From positions 5,890,001 to 5,954,000 of the forward strand of contig JAWNGF010000001.1 of NCBI GenBank assembly GCA_037039685.1: a DNA stretch of 64,000 nt, read 5' to 3'. Positions within the stretch are counted from its first letter, which is position 1. The number at the start of each line of letters is the position of its first letter. This document shows positions 54,788 through 64,000 of this stretch, piece by piece. Below the pieces are notes generated by a model. The model searched no databases. It was not told the DNA's origin and saw only the letters and a program-made list of their open reading frames with translations. Source of the DNA: Ceratobasidium sp. AG-K (taxonomy: Eukaryota > Basidiomycota > Agaricomycetes > Cantharellales > Ceratobasidiaceae). A program made the position numbers and the translations under genes.

Positions 54788-55930
54788 ATGGTATCTATCA
54801 GAGGTCTGCGATTCTCCACTCCTCTACTTAACTCCTCGTGCCCATGGGCCTCGAACCTTGATGACCTCAGGACTCTGTATGCGAGTCCATTTACAGGAGC
54901 GGTTACAACAAGAACATCTACTCTGAAAGGTTTCCTGGATGACCCTAGTGTGCACCAGGTAAGTTTCAACCCTTATTTACGGTATTATCCTCATTCAATA
55001 CCGCAAGGTAGCATTCGCTTCTACCTCCACAACCTCCTTGAACTCCTATGGTTACTCCCCGCATCCTTTGAGCCAATATCTAGAGTGGATCCAAGAACTC
55101 GTTTCAACCAGTGGAACTTCACCAAAACCTATTATAATCAGCATCACCTTTGACTCTCCAGGACCAAATGGAGATGAGAGTGAACGATCACTCGACACAC
55201 TCTTGCGGTGCATCCAGACTTTCCGACGCAACATCGAAGATATTCCGGCAAGCCCCTCGACTCAAGCCGTACGGATCGCTGTGGAGATTAATACATCCTG
55301 TCCCAATATAGTCAACAAACCACCGCCAGCATATGAACCTTCTTCTATGCGGCCTTTACTAGCTGTCATTGCCAAGCACGTTTCTGATGACCCTTCACTC
55401 GTCGTAGGGCTCAAGCTCCCTCCCTACGTGCACTCAAAGCAGTTCGCGGACGTTGTTACCGAGCTTGCCAATCTCTCTCCGACAAATGGCCCACATCCCA
55501 TTGCATTCCTGACCTGCACAAACACATTGGGATCGAGTATATTATTTGACGATCAGGTAGCCCCTTCCAAGTTTGACAAACTTGCTCAAGACTTTCATTT
55601 TGCGGTTCCAACTATCTATGGGGGCCTCGCAGGCGAGTCGATCCACCCGTTATCACTCGGGCAAGTCATATGCGCATCACCAAGAGACGTCAGGCACTTA
55701 TTATCTTGTTTCTCAGGAACGTCCACCGATTCTCGAGTCTGTTGGAGTCTCATTCAGACCCGAAGATACAGAGCATAGCCATAATCGGGGTGGGTGGTGT
55801 AACGAGTGCTACAGCTGCTTCACGCATGCTTCGAGCGGGTGCGACGTTGGTTGCATGCGCTACAGCGCTAGGTGTGCATGGTGTATCCGTATTTGAGAAA
55901 TTGTCCGAAGCGTTTGGAAAAGGCTCATGA
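54788..55930 (+). CDS. Class 1-type dihydroorotate dehydrogenase
   Basis: Exons 54788-54958, 55008-55660 and 55717-55930 encode 345 aa. The enzyme oxidises dihydroorotate to orotate in pyrimidine synthesis, using FMN. Motifs are INTSCPN with the catalytic Cys of class 1A enzymes, VVGLKLPPYVHSKQFADVV, CTNTLGSSILFDDQ, GGLAGESIHPLSLGNVHRF and the FMN-phosphate run SIAIIGVGGVTSATAASRML, then ALGVHGVSVFEKLSEAF. There is no presequence, so it is cytosolic and resembles yeast Ura1 rather than the mitochondrial class 2 form used by most fungi. Whether it serves pyrimidine synthesis or another substrate is open. The last intron (55661-55716) begins with GC; splicing at GT sites nearby would destroy the FMN-site frame. 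The enzyme family is certain; physiological role is inferred. Confidence 0.88.
55661..55716 (+). other. GC-AG intron in the DHODH gene
   Basis: The donor is CTCGG|GCAAGT and the acceptor TTTCTCAG|GAAC. Length is 56 nt. Splicing restores LGNVHRF and the downstream FMN-binding frame. Confidence 0.8.
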
Positions 55931-56180
55931 GGACAACAAGAGCCGCATGTATGTCGAATACAACAGATGTGTCCCATCCCAAATAAGGCCTAATGAGTTT
56001 TTCGGGATCAAATCCAATGTTCAGTGTGTCATCCAAGGACCTGATCGACAGGCAGGGACCAGTAATCGAATTTTCTATTCTTAACCTCGACCACAGCCAG
56101 CCGTATCACTCTTGCCCGCCTAAATTTCGATATCCCGCTTTTGATTTTGTTAAGTCATTGGAATACTTCAATAACTCAAA

Positions 56181-57104
56181 ATGGGTGGTGTGTAATTGTT
56201 TTTTACGTTGACAAGTTCGGCGCAACTAACAGGCCGACCCATTAAAGTTGCTATGTCTCGATTTACTCAGCTATGGGCTAGGCTGTTTGGACAAGAAGAA
56301 ATGAAGTTGCTTATTCTCGGCCTCGACAACGCTGGGAAAACGACCATGTTATACAAAATAACGGTACGTATCCTTGTTCTGTGTTGCGGTGGCTCTAACA
56401 TGTCAACCTCAGATGGGCGAAGCTGTCGACACTGCGCCAACCGTGGGGAGCAACACCGAGGTACGTTCTCTCCTCGCGGTCATTTCGTGGCGCCTGACAC
56501 GTCACCCACCAGGTTTTCGAGTATAAAAACTTAAAATTCGTACTTTGGGATATTGGAGGGCAAACGTCACTGCGTCAATCCTGGTCACAATATTTTACGG
56601 CCGCACGAGCTGTCATTCTGGTAATCGACTCGTGCGATGCGGGGAGGTTGAGTCTTGCCAAGGAGGAGTTGCACAAGATGTGCGCAGACGAAGTGAGCAG
56701 GTTCCCTCTACCTTGAAATTGACGTAATAAACATCGTATAGTCTTTGAAGGACGCACTTTTACTAGTGTTTGCAAATAAGCAGGATGTGAGGGGGTGTCT
56801 TACGCCGGCGAGGATATCAGAGGAGCTCAAGTTGACAGACCTGAGGGACCGTGAGTAACACATTAGTTGTGGTTTAGACACCAGTACTAACCAGAATTCG
56901 CCGTGTAGGACAATGGCATATCGTAGGTCCAATCCCGCGTTCTCGTTCAGTCATGTACTCAATTATTTCACCCCTAGATGGCCTGTTCTGCACTAACTGG
57001 CCAGGGGTAAGTCCCACCTCCGACCTGAAATGACGTAAACTAAAACGCATTCTAGCCTATTCGAAGGGCTAGACTGGTTAGCCACTCGGCTGGAACAGCG
57101 CTAG
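56181..57104 (+). CDS. ADP-ribosylation factor-like GTPase, ARL5 type
   Basis: ARL5-type small GTPases act in vesicle traffic at the Golgi. The preferred start is Met 56181, whose 9-nt exon (MGG, 56181-56189) joins LWARLFGQEEMKLLILGLDN at 56271 in frame and gives the Gly-2 needed for N-myristoylation; Met 56254 would give MSRFTQ instead. GTP-binding motifs are LDNAGKTT (G1), PTVGSN (switch 1), WDIGGQTSLRQSW (G3), VFANKQD (G4) and CSAL (G5). GSN and the SLRQSW context suggest ARL5 over ARL1. It ends at TAG 57104 with LFEGLDWLATRLEQR. About seven introns interrupt the gene, one after YKI and one inside the C-terminal helix. Convergent with TAD1, stops 86 bp apart. Confidence 0.88.
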
Positions 57105-57190
57105 GATTGCAGCTTGTCCATTTCCCTATTTTCAGCATCTGCACCTTAGGAACCGTTCTATATGTATTTTCATCGACTATTATCATCGAC

Positions 57191-58669
57191 CTAATCAATC
57201 TTGTTTACCTCAAAATCCTCCCATTCTCGCCCAGCCACAAGCCATCCTTGCAGCGGTGCGCCAGGTGATCGTAAGGCAGCCTTGGCAGCTTGGTATCCCT
57301 CGGCCATGCCGGTGTGCTTTAAACAATGGTAAGTAGACGGCCTGTCCGGATTCAGACTCGACTCCTCCTGGTTCGAATTCGCCAACAGGGATTGACTTTC
57401 TATGGCCTCACAGGCTTTCATATGCAAGCGCAGGAGCGCGGCCTTGCACAGTAACGGCCTATCGAAGGTGAGTACCCAGCTGATGATAGTATTCCCTTCA
57501 CCTACTGGAATCTCGGAGTCTGGTATCGTTTGAGACCGATTCCACGACGATATGCATTCACAATCGTCTCGGAGGAGCTTGGGTTGCCACCGCTTGGGGA
57601 GATCCATACATGCGCTACACATGAGCGATCTAATTGACTACAACCACAACTCCAGGAGGTACTTTAACGCACATTCTGGATCGGAGACGACGTTGGGACC
57701 GGCGATTTGCGAGCGAGCATGGGGAAACGGTATTTGGGTGAACAATACCTGCAGTTCGTGCGGGATACGGATACCAACTACGGCCAGGGTGAGTTACAGC
57801 AGAACTCTCAGGCGAGGAAAAGCCTACTTGGCAATGGCTTGAGCCTGTCAACCAAGGCTCTCTGACAATCATCCACGACCCGGCTGTTGTCCTCTTCTGA
57901 AAACTGCCCAAGGACGTCTCCCAGTACGACTCCAGACAAAAACACAGACCTCATGAGCTGGAACAAAAGCGCTCCTTGGAACCCTACCAGACTCCATAGC
58001 GCAATCTTGTCGCTGCACGCATGCGAAATGGTCGGAGGTGCGTCTGCCCTAGCTAACCGATCCTCAAGCCAAGGACAACCGAGCATCATGCTGCTCACCA
58101 GGTTTCGTCCGTAGCCACCCTAGGGCAGTATAATTATCCCTGCCCCTCGCGGTCGTACCTTTCTCGGGAGTAGGCATCGGCGAGAGCGCTTTCAGGGCAG
58201 CCATATCCGCAGGCTGGTTAATCGCCAACGCAGTCGTCGACGCATCTCCACCTAGCACACATCAGAACCAAACGACGAAACCATCGATTGACACACATGG
58301 TAAAGTAGACACATACATCCACACCTGCACTCCGTCCTTCAACCTCCATCCACCAGTTGTCTTGTCGATCCATGAAGACGACCCGGCGATGATCTCTTGG
58401 TACATCCACCGAATCGCTGCGCGCCTCGCCAGGACCTCTGCATGGGAATCGTGCAACGCCTCGCCGAGTTTGGGCAACTTGGTCGCAGGCAGACACTTGG
58501 ACCCCGTACCGAGTGCAATACACTCGATCCTCTCAAAATGTAAGAGCACCACACCAGCCAGGACCGTAAACTGCATGACGCCATTCGACCGCGTAGTCGG
58601 CCAAAATTCGGGATGACGTGCGTACTCGTCCAGGCACGCGCGTGCCACTCTGTCCTGCAGCTCCACCAT
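57191..58669 (-). CDS. TAD1: tRNA-specific adenosine deaminase 1 (Tad1/ADAT1)
   Basis: Tad1 deaminates A37 of tRNA-Ala to inosine. The Met at 58669 opens VELQDRVARACLDEYARHPE; an in-frame Met at 58705 is less typical. Catalytic zinc and proton-transfer motifs are visible: GEALHDSHAEVLARRAAIRW (the HAE motif), STLPCGDAST, and MSCSDKIALWSLVGFQGALL. The intron after LPC uses a GTGTGT donor, which restores C-G-D in frame. Downstream segments include VFLSGVVLGDVLGQFSEEDN with DDCQRALVDRLKPL, and a C-terminal part to TAG 57191 ending WEDFEVNKID. Several introns break the 3' half; their edges are not all fixed. It diverges from the small basic gene at 58900, and a CACGTG box sits at 58748-58753 between them. 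Confidence 0.9.
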
Positions 58670-58899
58670 ACCCAACGTTGACGCTATCGCTGCCTCGCAC
58701 AACAAAGGGAAGAAAATACAAGAAGAGGGACGAAATGACGAATACTACACGTGATCCCAGGCCCCACTACTGACGTCACAATCCCGCCACTGAGCTCCAC
58801 TCAACGGACGCATATAAACCTCCGTCTTGGTTCCGTTGTCAAACCAACTTACAATCACACAATCCCCACATCCAAGAACCACGCTATCAAACTTCCAAC
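58670..58899. promoter_or_regulatory. Divergent promoter region of TAD1 and the CON-6-like gene
   Basis: A CACGTG box is at 58748-58753. About 230 bp separate the two starts. Confidence 0.4.
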
Positions 58900-59276
58900 A
58901 TGTTCGGACTTGGCTCCCGCTCTCGCCGCACTACCCACACCACCCACCGATCTACCCGCACATCGCACCAGCGCCGCGGTCTCTTTCACCGTGCCAGCCC
59001 GAACCGTCGGGCCGCGGGGTACAAGGTACGCGAAACGATTAGCCTATCTGAGCCGTACTGATTCCGCTCTAGGCCGCACTTTCAAATCCCAACACGACCC
59101 GCGACGGACGTAAGCACGCCAAACACGAGTTGAAGCGCATGGTGAGTTGAATGACGAGAAATATTGAATAAATGTTGATCATGACGTAGGGACGCGGCCG
59201 AGAGGCTCATGTCTCGCTCGGGACCCGTATCAGGCGTGCGCTTGGCATTCGCTCGACGCCGCGCCGCCGATACTAA
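58900..59276 (+). CDS. Small basic CON-6-like protein, 93 aa
   Basis: Three exons, 58900-59025, 59073-59141 and 59190-59276, encode 93 aa. The first third is rich in Arg, Thr, His and Ser (MFGLGSRSRRTTHTTHRSTR). The core reads GYKAALSNPNTTRDGRKHA and KHELKRMGRGREAHVSLGTR, which resembles the K-A-A-x-x-N-P repeat of fungal CON-6 conidiation proteins. The C-terminus is basic (RRALGIRSTPRRRY). Similar proteins are widespread in fungi and often strongly expressed; function is unknown. All splice sites keep the frame and both introns are about 47 nt. It converges with the tetraspanin gene. Confidence 0.75.
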
Positions 59277-59606
59277 ATTGAATGACTGAATTGTATTTGT
59301 ATACCCCACTGTATCGATAGCTTGAATATTACCGCCCTAATTTCGTGCACGTAATAATATTAGAGAGCAAATGTTCACCGTATGGTATGTAAGGACAGTG
59401 TAGGGAACGTGCTAGAGGCACCAAGGAAAGATTCAAAAGAGGAGGGAGAAAAGAAGCTATCAAATATAGAAAAAATGCAGTCCCTAGCAACGCCAGTGTC
59501 CGATGATGGCGCACGCAGAAAACGTACATTGCAGTTACACAAGAATCATGTTTGTCGGCTCTCTATGGCCTTGAGCCGAGCATTTCGTGAATCGAGGCGA
59601 CCCAGT
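59277..59606. other. Convergent intergenic region
   Basis: About 330 bp between two stops; 3' UTRs only, with no gene recognised. Confidence 0.4.
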
Positions 59607-61280
59607 TTAGCGACGGATGTTTTCCTCGCTGCCGGCATGGGGGACAGTGCCGTACCCGCCCTGACTGTTGAACGTGCTGTTATCGTAGCCCGGGGTGGGG
59701 GCGTCATTCCCGCGGACCGATCCGTATCCACGCGAGTCGACCTGCAAATTAGAACGGGAGCGAGACATGATTTCAGACGCAACGTCGTCGCCATATTGCT
59801 CGGCAAGTTGTCTATGAATTGATCAGTGCCAAGCGAAGAACGTCAAGGACCCTGAAACTTACTGCGCATAATTGTCCATGATGACAGCCATGCTGTTGAG
59901 ATCGAGGCGGTAGGCCTTGGGCATCATGCCCTTGCCAAAGCGGTACGTGACGTGGTTCGAGCACAAGAGGGCGGCAATCATGCACGCGAGCTGGAGGGGG
60001 ACGAGGGAAAAGGCGACAATGTACCAGGAGGTGAGAACCTTGCGCTCAAAGCGGATATAGTCGCCCTTGCAGCCGGGAAGAGACGAGCGCGAGTAGCAGG
60101 TCTGGGAGACGGTGGCCTCGACGTACGGGCTAAAGTATCCGCAGCAGTGCAGCTGGTTCTGGATGCGGAGGCGCCCAGTGAGACCGATGCCGGTGGACCA
60201 CTGGGCGTTGATCTTGCCTTCGAGGTTGAAGGTCTTTTTCTTGTATGTGACATATCCGGGGGCGACGAGCAGGCCAAAGGTGATCCAGAGGAAGAGAGTG
60301 TAGACGGCGAGGAATGCGCGGTTATTGAGAAGGATGCCCGACCAGCCGATCATGGATGTAAGAAGGCCGAAAGCAGCGGCGGTGGTGGACACTGGGAATT
60401 ATGTCATTGATGGTGTCCGATGTGCGGGAAGCAACTTACGGATAAGCTCTGTGGTGTTGCCGACGCGAACAATGTCTGCGTGTGTCCAGACATTGAACCA
60501 GGTCAAGAGACAAAAGATAAGGCCAGTGAGGGTGTATCCCGTGAGCTAGTCGGGGTCAGCGCAGGTCGCAACGCATGGGAAAAACGTACACAAATGTTCA
60601 TAAAGAACAGAATCCACTTGAATCTGTTCCAGCGCAGACGGGGCTTCTTGCCGCTAGCCCAGCCGGGACCGCTGCCAAACTGGACGCCCTCATAGTCTTC
60701 GTCGTCGCGGTCGGCCATGCGGTTGTGGCCAGTGCCGAATGCATCGAGTCCACCACCACGCTTGGGCTCGCCGCCCTTGGCGCCCTTGCGGTTGTGGATG
60801 CCGGGGCTGTGGGGACGGGAGAACTTGGCGGGAACATAGTTGATCGACAGCGACGTCGAATCACGAAAGTTCTTTTGCGATGCCGAGGGCGAGTTGGGCC
60901 CCGACGATGCTCCAGACTGGCGTCGGCCTCCGCTGGCAAAGGGCGCACTGGGGGGCGCTAAGTCGCCGACGGCCATGCGAGATAAAGGTGTTTTTCCGGG
61001 GGTGACAGTGATGAGAGGACTTGCAGACGTCGGCGGTGGCGACGGGGACGTATAGGCTGAGATGGTAAAGCCAGAGACACCAGAGGACGCGGTGCGGCGA
61101 TGGGGGTGTGAACCGAGACTGTGAACGTCAGCAGACGAAGTCAACTTGAGAGGGGCAGTGAAAAACCATCTCGTTTGACTGGCGCCAATTCACCCTGAGA
61201 TCCGCCAAACGAGAAGCACACCGAAACAAATAAAACACTTACGGGCCACTGTAATACTGGTTGCGGTTGCTGGAAGCCAT
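59607..61280 (-). CDS. Fungal tetraspanin (TSP2-like)
   Basis: Tetraspanins organise membrane domains; TSP2-type proteins are basidiomycete members linked to growth and virulence in some species. The Met at 61280 (MASSNRNQYYSGPLGSHPHR) starts a long cytosolic N-terminus rich in Ser, Pro and Gly. Four membrane helices are seen: FKWILFFMNICLTGYTLTG, TAAAFGLLTSMIGWSGILL, FLAVYTLFLWITFGLLVAP and SWYIVAFSLVPLQLACMIAA. The large loop has the tetraspanin Cys pattern in LHCCGYFSPYVEATVSQTCY and RSSLPGCKGDYIRFERKVL. The tail contains DSRGYGSVRGNDAPTP and ends at TAA 59607. The first intron join (GP|LGSHP) is in frame. Opposite-strand open frames up to 152 codons are composition artefacts. Family call is strong; the specific ortholog is inferred. 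Confidence 0.88.
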
Positions 61281-61514
61281 TCACTATTTTTACAACATAT
61301 ACAAGCGTCGTCAACAAGTTGGTTGTCGTTTTGTTCAGCTGATCGCTCGCTTTCGGCATCCGTCGTCAGGACCCTGGTCACACCCCGACTCGCACTGCTC
61401 GCTTGGCGAATAGCCTCATATCCCCGAGCGCTCAATACAATTCTATTTTTACGGTACTGCCGAAATGCCCGCACATTGCCAGGCCAAGCATCTCTGTACA
61501 ACCAACGCCGAGCC

Positions 61515-62284
61515 TTAGACCATCGACAAATCCCCAAACTTTTCCTTGTACCCTGTGAACGATCAGTACAAACCCCGTGCATTTCATTAAACGTACCAGG
61601 GACCGAGAATTTGCCCTTGCTCACCATCGTCTCGACGGCCTTGAGGATCTCGGGCCGTGCCTGGGCAACGTCATCGACCTACACAGGAGTCAGCCCAGTC
61701 TACGATACCCCACCCAACTCACAGTCAAATCCTCAAACGGCCGGGCCTCTTCGATATTCGCAAGCGTCTTTTGCAGATTCTTGAGCTCCTCGTCAATCTT
61801 GACCGACGTCTCCTCTGCCTTGGCGACCTGCAAACCCATAAGTACCCCAATAGCCAAATCCCTATTTACTCACCGCCTTGCTCTCAAATGCCTCGATGGC
61901 CTTGACGTGCTCGTTCACGTCGTAAGTCACGGGCTTGAACTCGCGCAGGATACGCTCGGCCTCATCGACGACGGCCTGGTTCTTGAGCGTCGAGCGGTAG
62001 TGCGCAAAGTTGACCGTCGTGGGCTGTGTTGCGTATGCGCTGTGGATACGTTGGGCCTCTGAGTGACGCTTTCGGAATGCTTGGAGCGAGGCGACGGTCT
62101 CTGATGCGCCCCAGTATTAAGATAAACGTATATAATAAATACTAGTACCGTGCACACACCCTTTCCGAGCCCAAGAGACGAATAGATGCGAGTCCAATCC
62201 TAGCCAGCACCGTGTGAGCGCACCACTCAAACTTTGCACCAATACTGTACTCACGATGGCAGCAGCGAGAGACTTGGAGGCCAT
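61515..62284 (-). CDS. ATP7: Mitochondrial ATP synthase subunit d (ATP7)
   Basis: Subunit d is part of the peripheral stalk of mitochondrial F1Fo-ATP synthase. The first exon (62255-62284) gives MASKSLAAAI; the next begins at 62199 with DWTRIYSSLGLGK. Downstream exons read ETVASLQAFRKRHSEAQRIH, TQPTTVNFAHYRSTLKNQAV, VDEAERILREFKPVTYDVNE, AKAEETSVKIDEELKNLQ, and FEDLTVDDVAQARPEILKA, ending GYKEKFGDLSMV before TAA 61515. Total is about 170 aa with the family's helical, charged character and no cleaved presequence, as usual for this subunit. Introns are short. It is in tandem with the tetraspanin gene upstream-to-downstream on the minus strand, with 234 bp between them. Confidence 0.9.
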
Positions 62285-62555
62285 TCTACACACCAAAAAC
62301 GATCGAGATTAGTCGAGCATACATCACACACATCGAGATACTCGCTTTGGACAATCTGTGGTGGGATTTTACGCTAGGGGATGTCAGTGGCACTGCTAAT
62401 CTTTGGTCGTGTACCGATTTTGCACGTGATGGCGTGCCGGTCCTCCCCGACTTGGCGTACAGTTCATCTCGTCGTATATTGTAAACAACCATTGGTCGTG
62501 GCTTGTATAAACCATACATTCACATTCAGAACTGATCATTAACTACATTCCCCGA

Positions 62556-64000
62556 CTACCACCGGTACTCAATCTTGCCCTCGACCGAAGACCTCACACC
62601 CTTGTACGGCTTGTACGTCTCCCCACTCACCCTCAACTGATCAATCTTGGCCATCGAGAGCGAATACTGCAAAATCTCAAACGTAGCTAAAAAGGACCTG
62701 GAAGGCCTCGGCGTTGCTTCGCTACAAATCCGGAGATGAGGGCGTGCGGGGTGCGGGGTGTATGCACCTACCTCGTCGTGAACGTTCCTTTGAGGTTTTG
62801 GGCCATGCCCGTAAGCGAGGGGATCTCCCATTTGAGGATCTAGGGCGGGTTAGCCGACGGTGATGCGGGCGGGTTAAAGTGGGTGGTGGGTGATGGTGTG
62901 GGGGCGGGTTGGGGGCTTACTTTGGTGAGTGGGTCGAACGTCCATCGGACGCTTCCACCGTTTGCCGTCAACGCCCCGAACCCTCCGGTCGCTTGGCCCA
63001 TACCGGCGCCCGAGTATGTGCACTCGACGCCGGTTGCCGAATCGCCGAGTTTAAATTGCACCACCACTTTTTCGAGCATCTTGGAAGATCGGGCGGTGAC
63101 TGTGATCTCGAAAGAGCCTGGGAGGTGTTAGTCGGCGGTTGTACAATGCGAGAGGTGCTTACCGCCATGGCCATAGAGCGAGACGTCGGACCTGAGTTGA
63201 ATTGGGAGTGGTGGAGGGGCAGCTGGGTTTGGTGAAGGGACGGGGAGTTGGTATGTCAAGAGGGTAAAGTTTCCGTCTGGTGGGACGAAGGATAGGACTC
63301 CGGTCTGGAGGAACTTTTGTAACCTGTCGGGCGATTCATTAGGTGCCAGAGCTAGGTGAAAGTTGGGGTGCTCACCTTACGCACGGGTGGAATGAGTAGT
63401 CGCGCAACGCTTTGCTGTTCGAGATGGAGAACGACAAATCGGGAGTTCCTGCGCGGTCATGTCAGGCAAGAATCAATGGGTTCATAATATAGAGTTTACC
63501 AGAAAGACTGCACTTGGTGGCGATGCGCCCCCATACATTGCTGGCTACAACGTTGCCGTTTCTGTGCAATTGGTCTTAGTGGGTAATGTATAAGACGTGA
63601 CTCCTTGATTGGCGTACCGACCAACGGTGGCCTCCAATTCTTCAATAATGTCAAAGTAAATCTCATTGTTATTATACCGCAGCCCCGCCTTGCGCCATGG
63701 AATGGGAGACGAAAAGGGAGCAGGTGAGGCGGTAGAAAGCCTGTGGCCGATATTCTTTAGCGCCTCGCGACACGGAGATCACAGATGTACCCACCCAGAA
63801 ACGCCCGTTGCGGCCATGATTTTGTTCAGCAACGAAGGTGGCAAAACTATATCCTTCAAAGCGTTGGGCTCGGTCGTAAGAGGGTACCCTTCGTCCAGCA
63901 TTTCTTCGAGCAACTGGGCGTTGTTAGAGTGGAGCGAGTGTGGGATACGCGCAGCTCACTTGATATACGACATCGAAGTTGTCTTTCAACGACACTGTGC
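62556..64000 (-). CDS. AP-3 complex mu subunit, 5' end beyond the window
   Basis: This is the C-terminal part of an adaptor mu chain; AP-3 sorts cargo from Golgi or endosome to the vacuole. The longin end is seen in STVSLKDNFDVVYQ, then LLEEMLDEGYPLTTEPNALK and PPSLLNKIMAATGV. The cargo-binding MHD follows: WRKAGLRYNNNEIYFDIIEE, SLSGTPDLSFSISNSKALRD, LSFVPPDGNFTLLTYQLPVP, LEKVVVQFKLGDSATGVECT and VRSSVEGKIEYRW, ending at TAG 62556. NNNEIYFDIIEEL and SFVPPDGNFTLL fit AP-3 better than AP-1 or AP-2, though I rank the subtype as likely and not certain. Introns of about 50-60 nt interrupt the gene about seven times in this part. The start lies beyond position 64000. Confidence 0.88.

Noticed and set aside
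59952..60961. Plus-strand open frames of 152 and 128 codons over the tetraspanin gene
   Set aside because: The minus-strand tetraspanin explains the conservation; the antisense frames lack features.
1..64000. tRNA genes, CRISPR arrays, complete transposons
   Set aside because: Reading both strands for cloverleaf-like boxes, spaced direct repeats and transposase or reverse-transcriptase motifs gave no supportable case; a tRNAscan or repeat-library search would be decisive.

Overview
The window is a gene-dense nuclear segment from a filamentous basidiomycete. The evidence is: genes broken by many short introns (mostly 45-60 nt, GT-AG, often with a CTAAC-type branch site), genes on both strands with 20-400 bp between them, and a fungal gene set (PHO81, GPC1, EFM6, a TSP2-like tetraspanin, an Agaricomycete-type J-like protein). 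A Cantharellales/Rhizoctonia-like source is my guess from style only. No rRNA, tRNA, CRISPR array, transposase or reverse transcriptase was seen.

Layout. 1-0.93 kb: 3' part of GTP cyclohydrolase I (+). 1.25-3.23 kb: glycerophosphocholine acyltransferase GPC1 (-). 3.8-4.7 kb: weak hypothetical gene (-). 5.2-7.2 kb: secreted GH88 hydrolase (-). 7.5-8.1 kb: J-like domain protein (-). 9.1-9.9 kb: HbpS/UPF0303 protein (+). 10.0-11.5 kb: secreted unknown protein and an I9 protease inhibitor (-). 11.7-13.0 kb: single-pass membrane protein (+). 13.2-16.7 kb: HBS1/SKI7 (+). 17.1-19.9 kb: CBM48 protein with 11-residue repeats (-). 20.1-20.8 kb: mitochondrial SSB (+). 21.1-22.2 kb: DUF1769 gene interrupted by a stop (+). 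23.5-25.2 kb: C2H2 transcription factor (+). 25.2-27.2 kb: no confident gene. 27.2-29.9 kb: ABC transporter (+). 30.0-33.8 kb: PHO81 (-). 34.2-35.5 kb: PEX12 (-). 35.9-43.2 kb: THO2 (+). 43.7-46.5 kb: secreted PhoD phosphatase (+). 46.9-48.0 kb: EFM6 (+). 48.0-48.4 kb: BOL3 (-). 48.6-50.1 kb: MRS2 (+). 50.3-51.1 kb: GST (-). 51.5-53.3 kb: COX15 (+). 53.5-54.6 kb: proteasome alpha PSMA1/Pre5 (-). 54.8-55.9 kb: class 1 DHODH (+). 56.2-57.1 kb: ARL5-type GTPase (+). 57.2-58.7 kb: tRNA adenosine deaminase TAD1 (-). 58.9-59.3 kb: small CON-6-like basic protein (+). 59.6-61.3 kb: tetraspanin (-). 61.5-62.3 kb: ATP synthase subunit d (-). 62.6-64.0 kb: AP-3 mu, 5' end missing (-).

These are mostly housekeeping genes and do not form one cluster. 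Several products act in mitochondria (SSB, BOL3, MRS2, COX15, ATP7), and two act in phosphate handling (PHO81 and a secreted PhoD enzyme). The most notable observation is that one locus appears to encode both HBS1 and a SKI7-like protein through two alternative acceptors of the same phase. Others are three GC-AG introns, coding exons as small as 3, 7 and 15 nt, a CBM48 protein with long 11-residue repeats, and four apparent reading-frame breaks (three of them at short homopolymers) that may be assembly errors or real lesions. Splice sites were inferred by eye from protein-family conservation; no transcript data were available.
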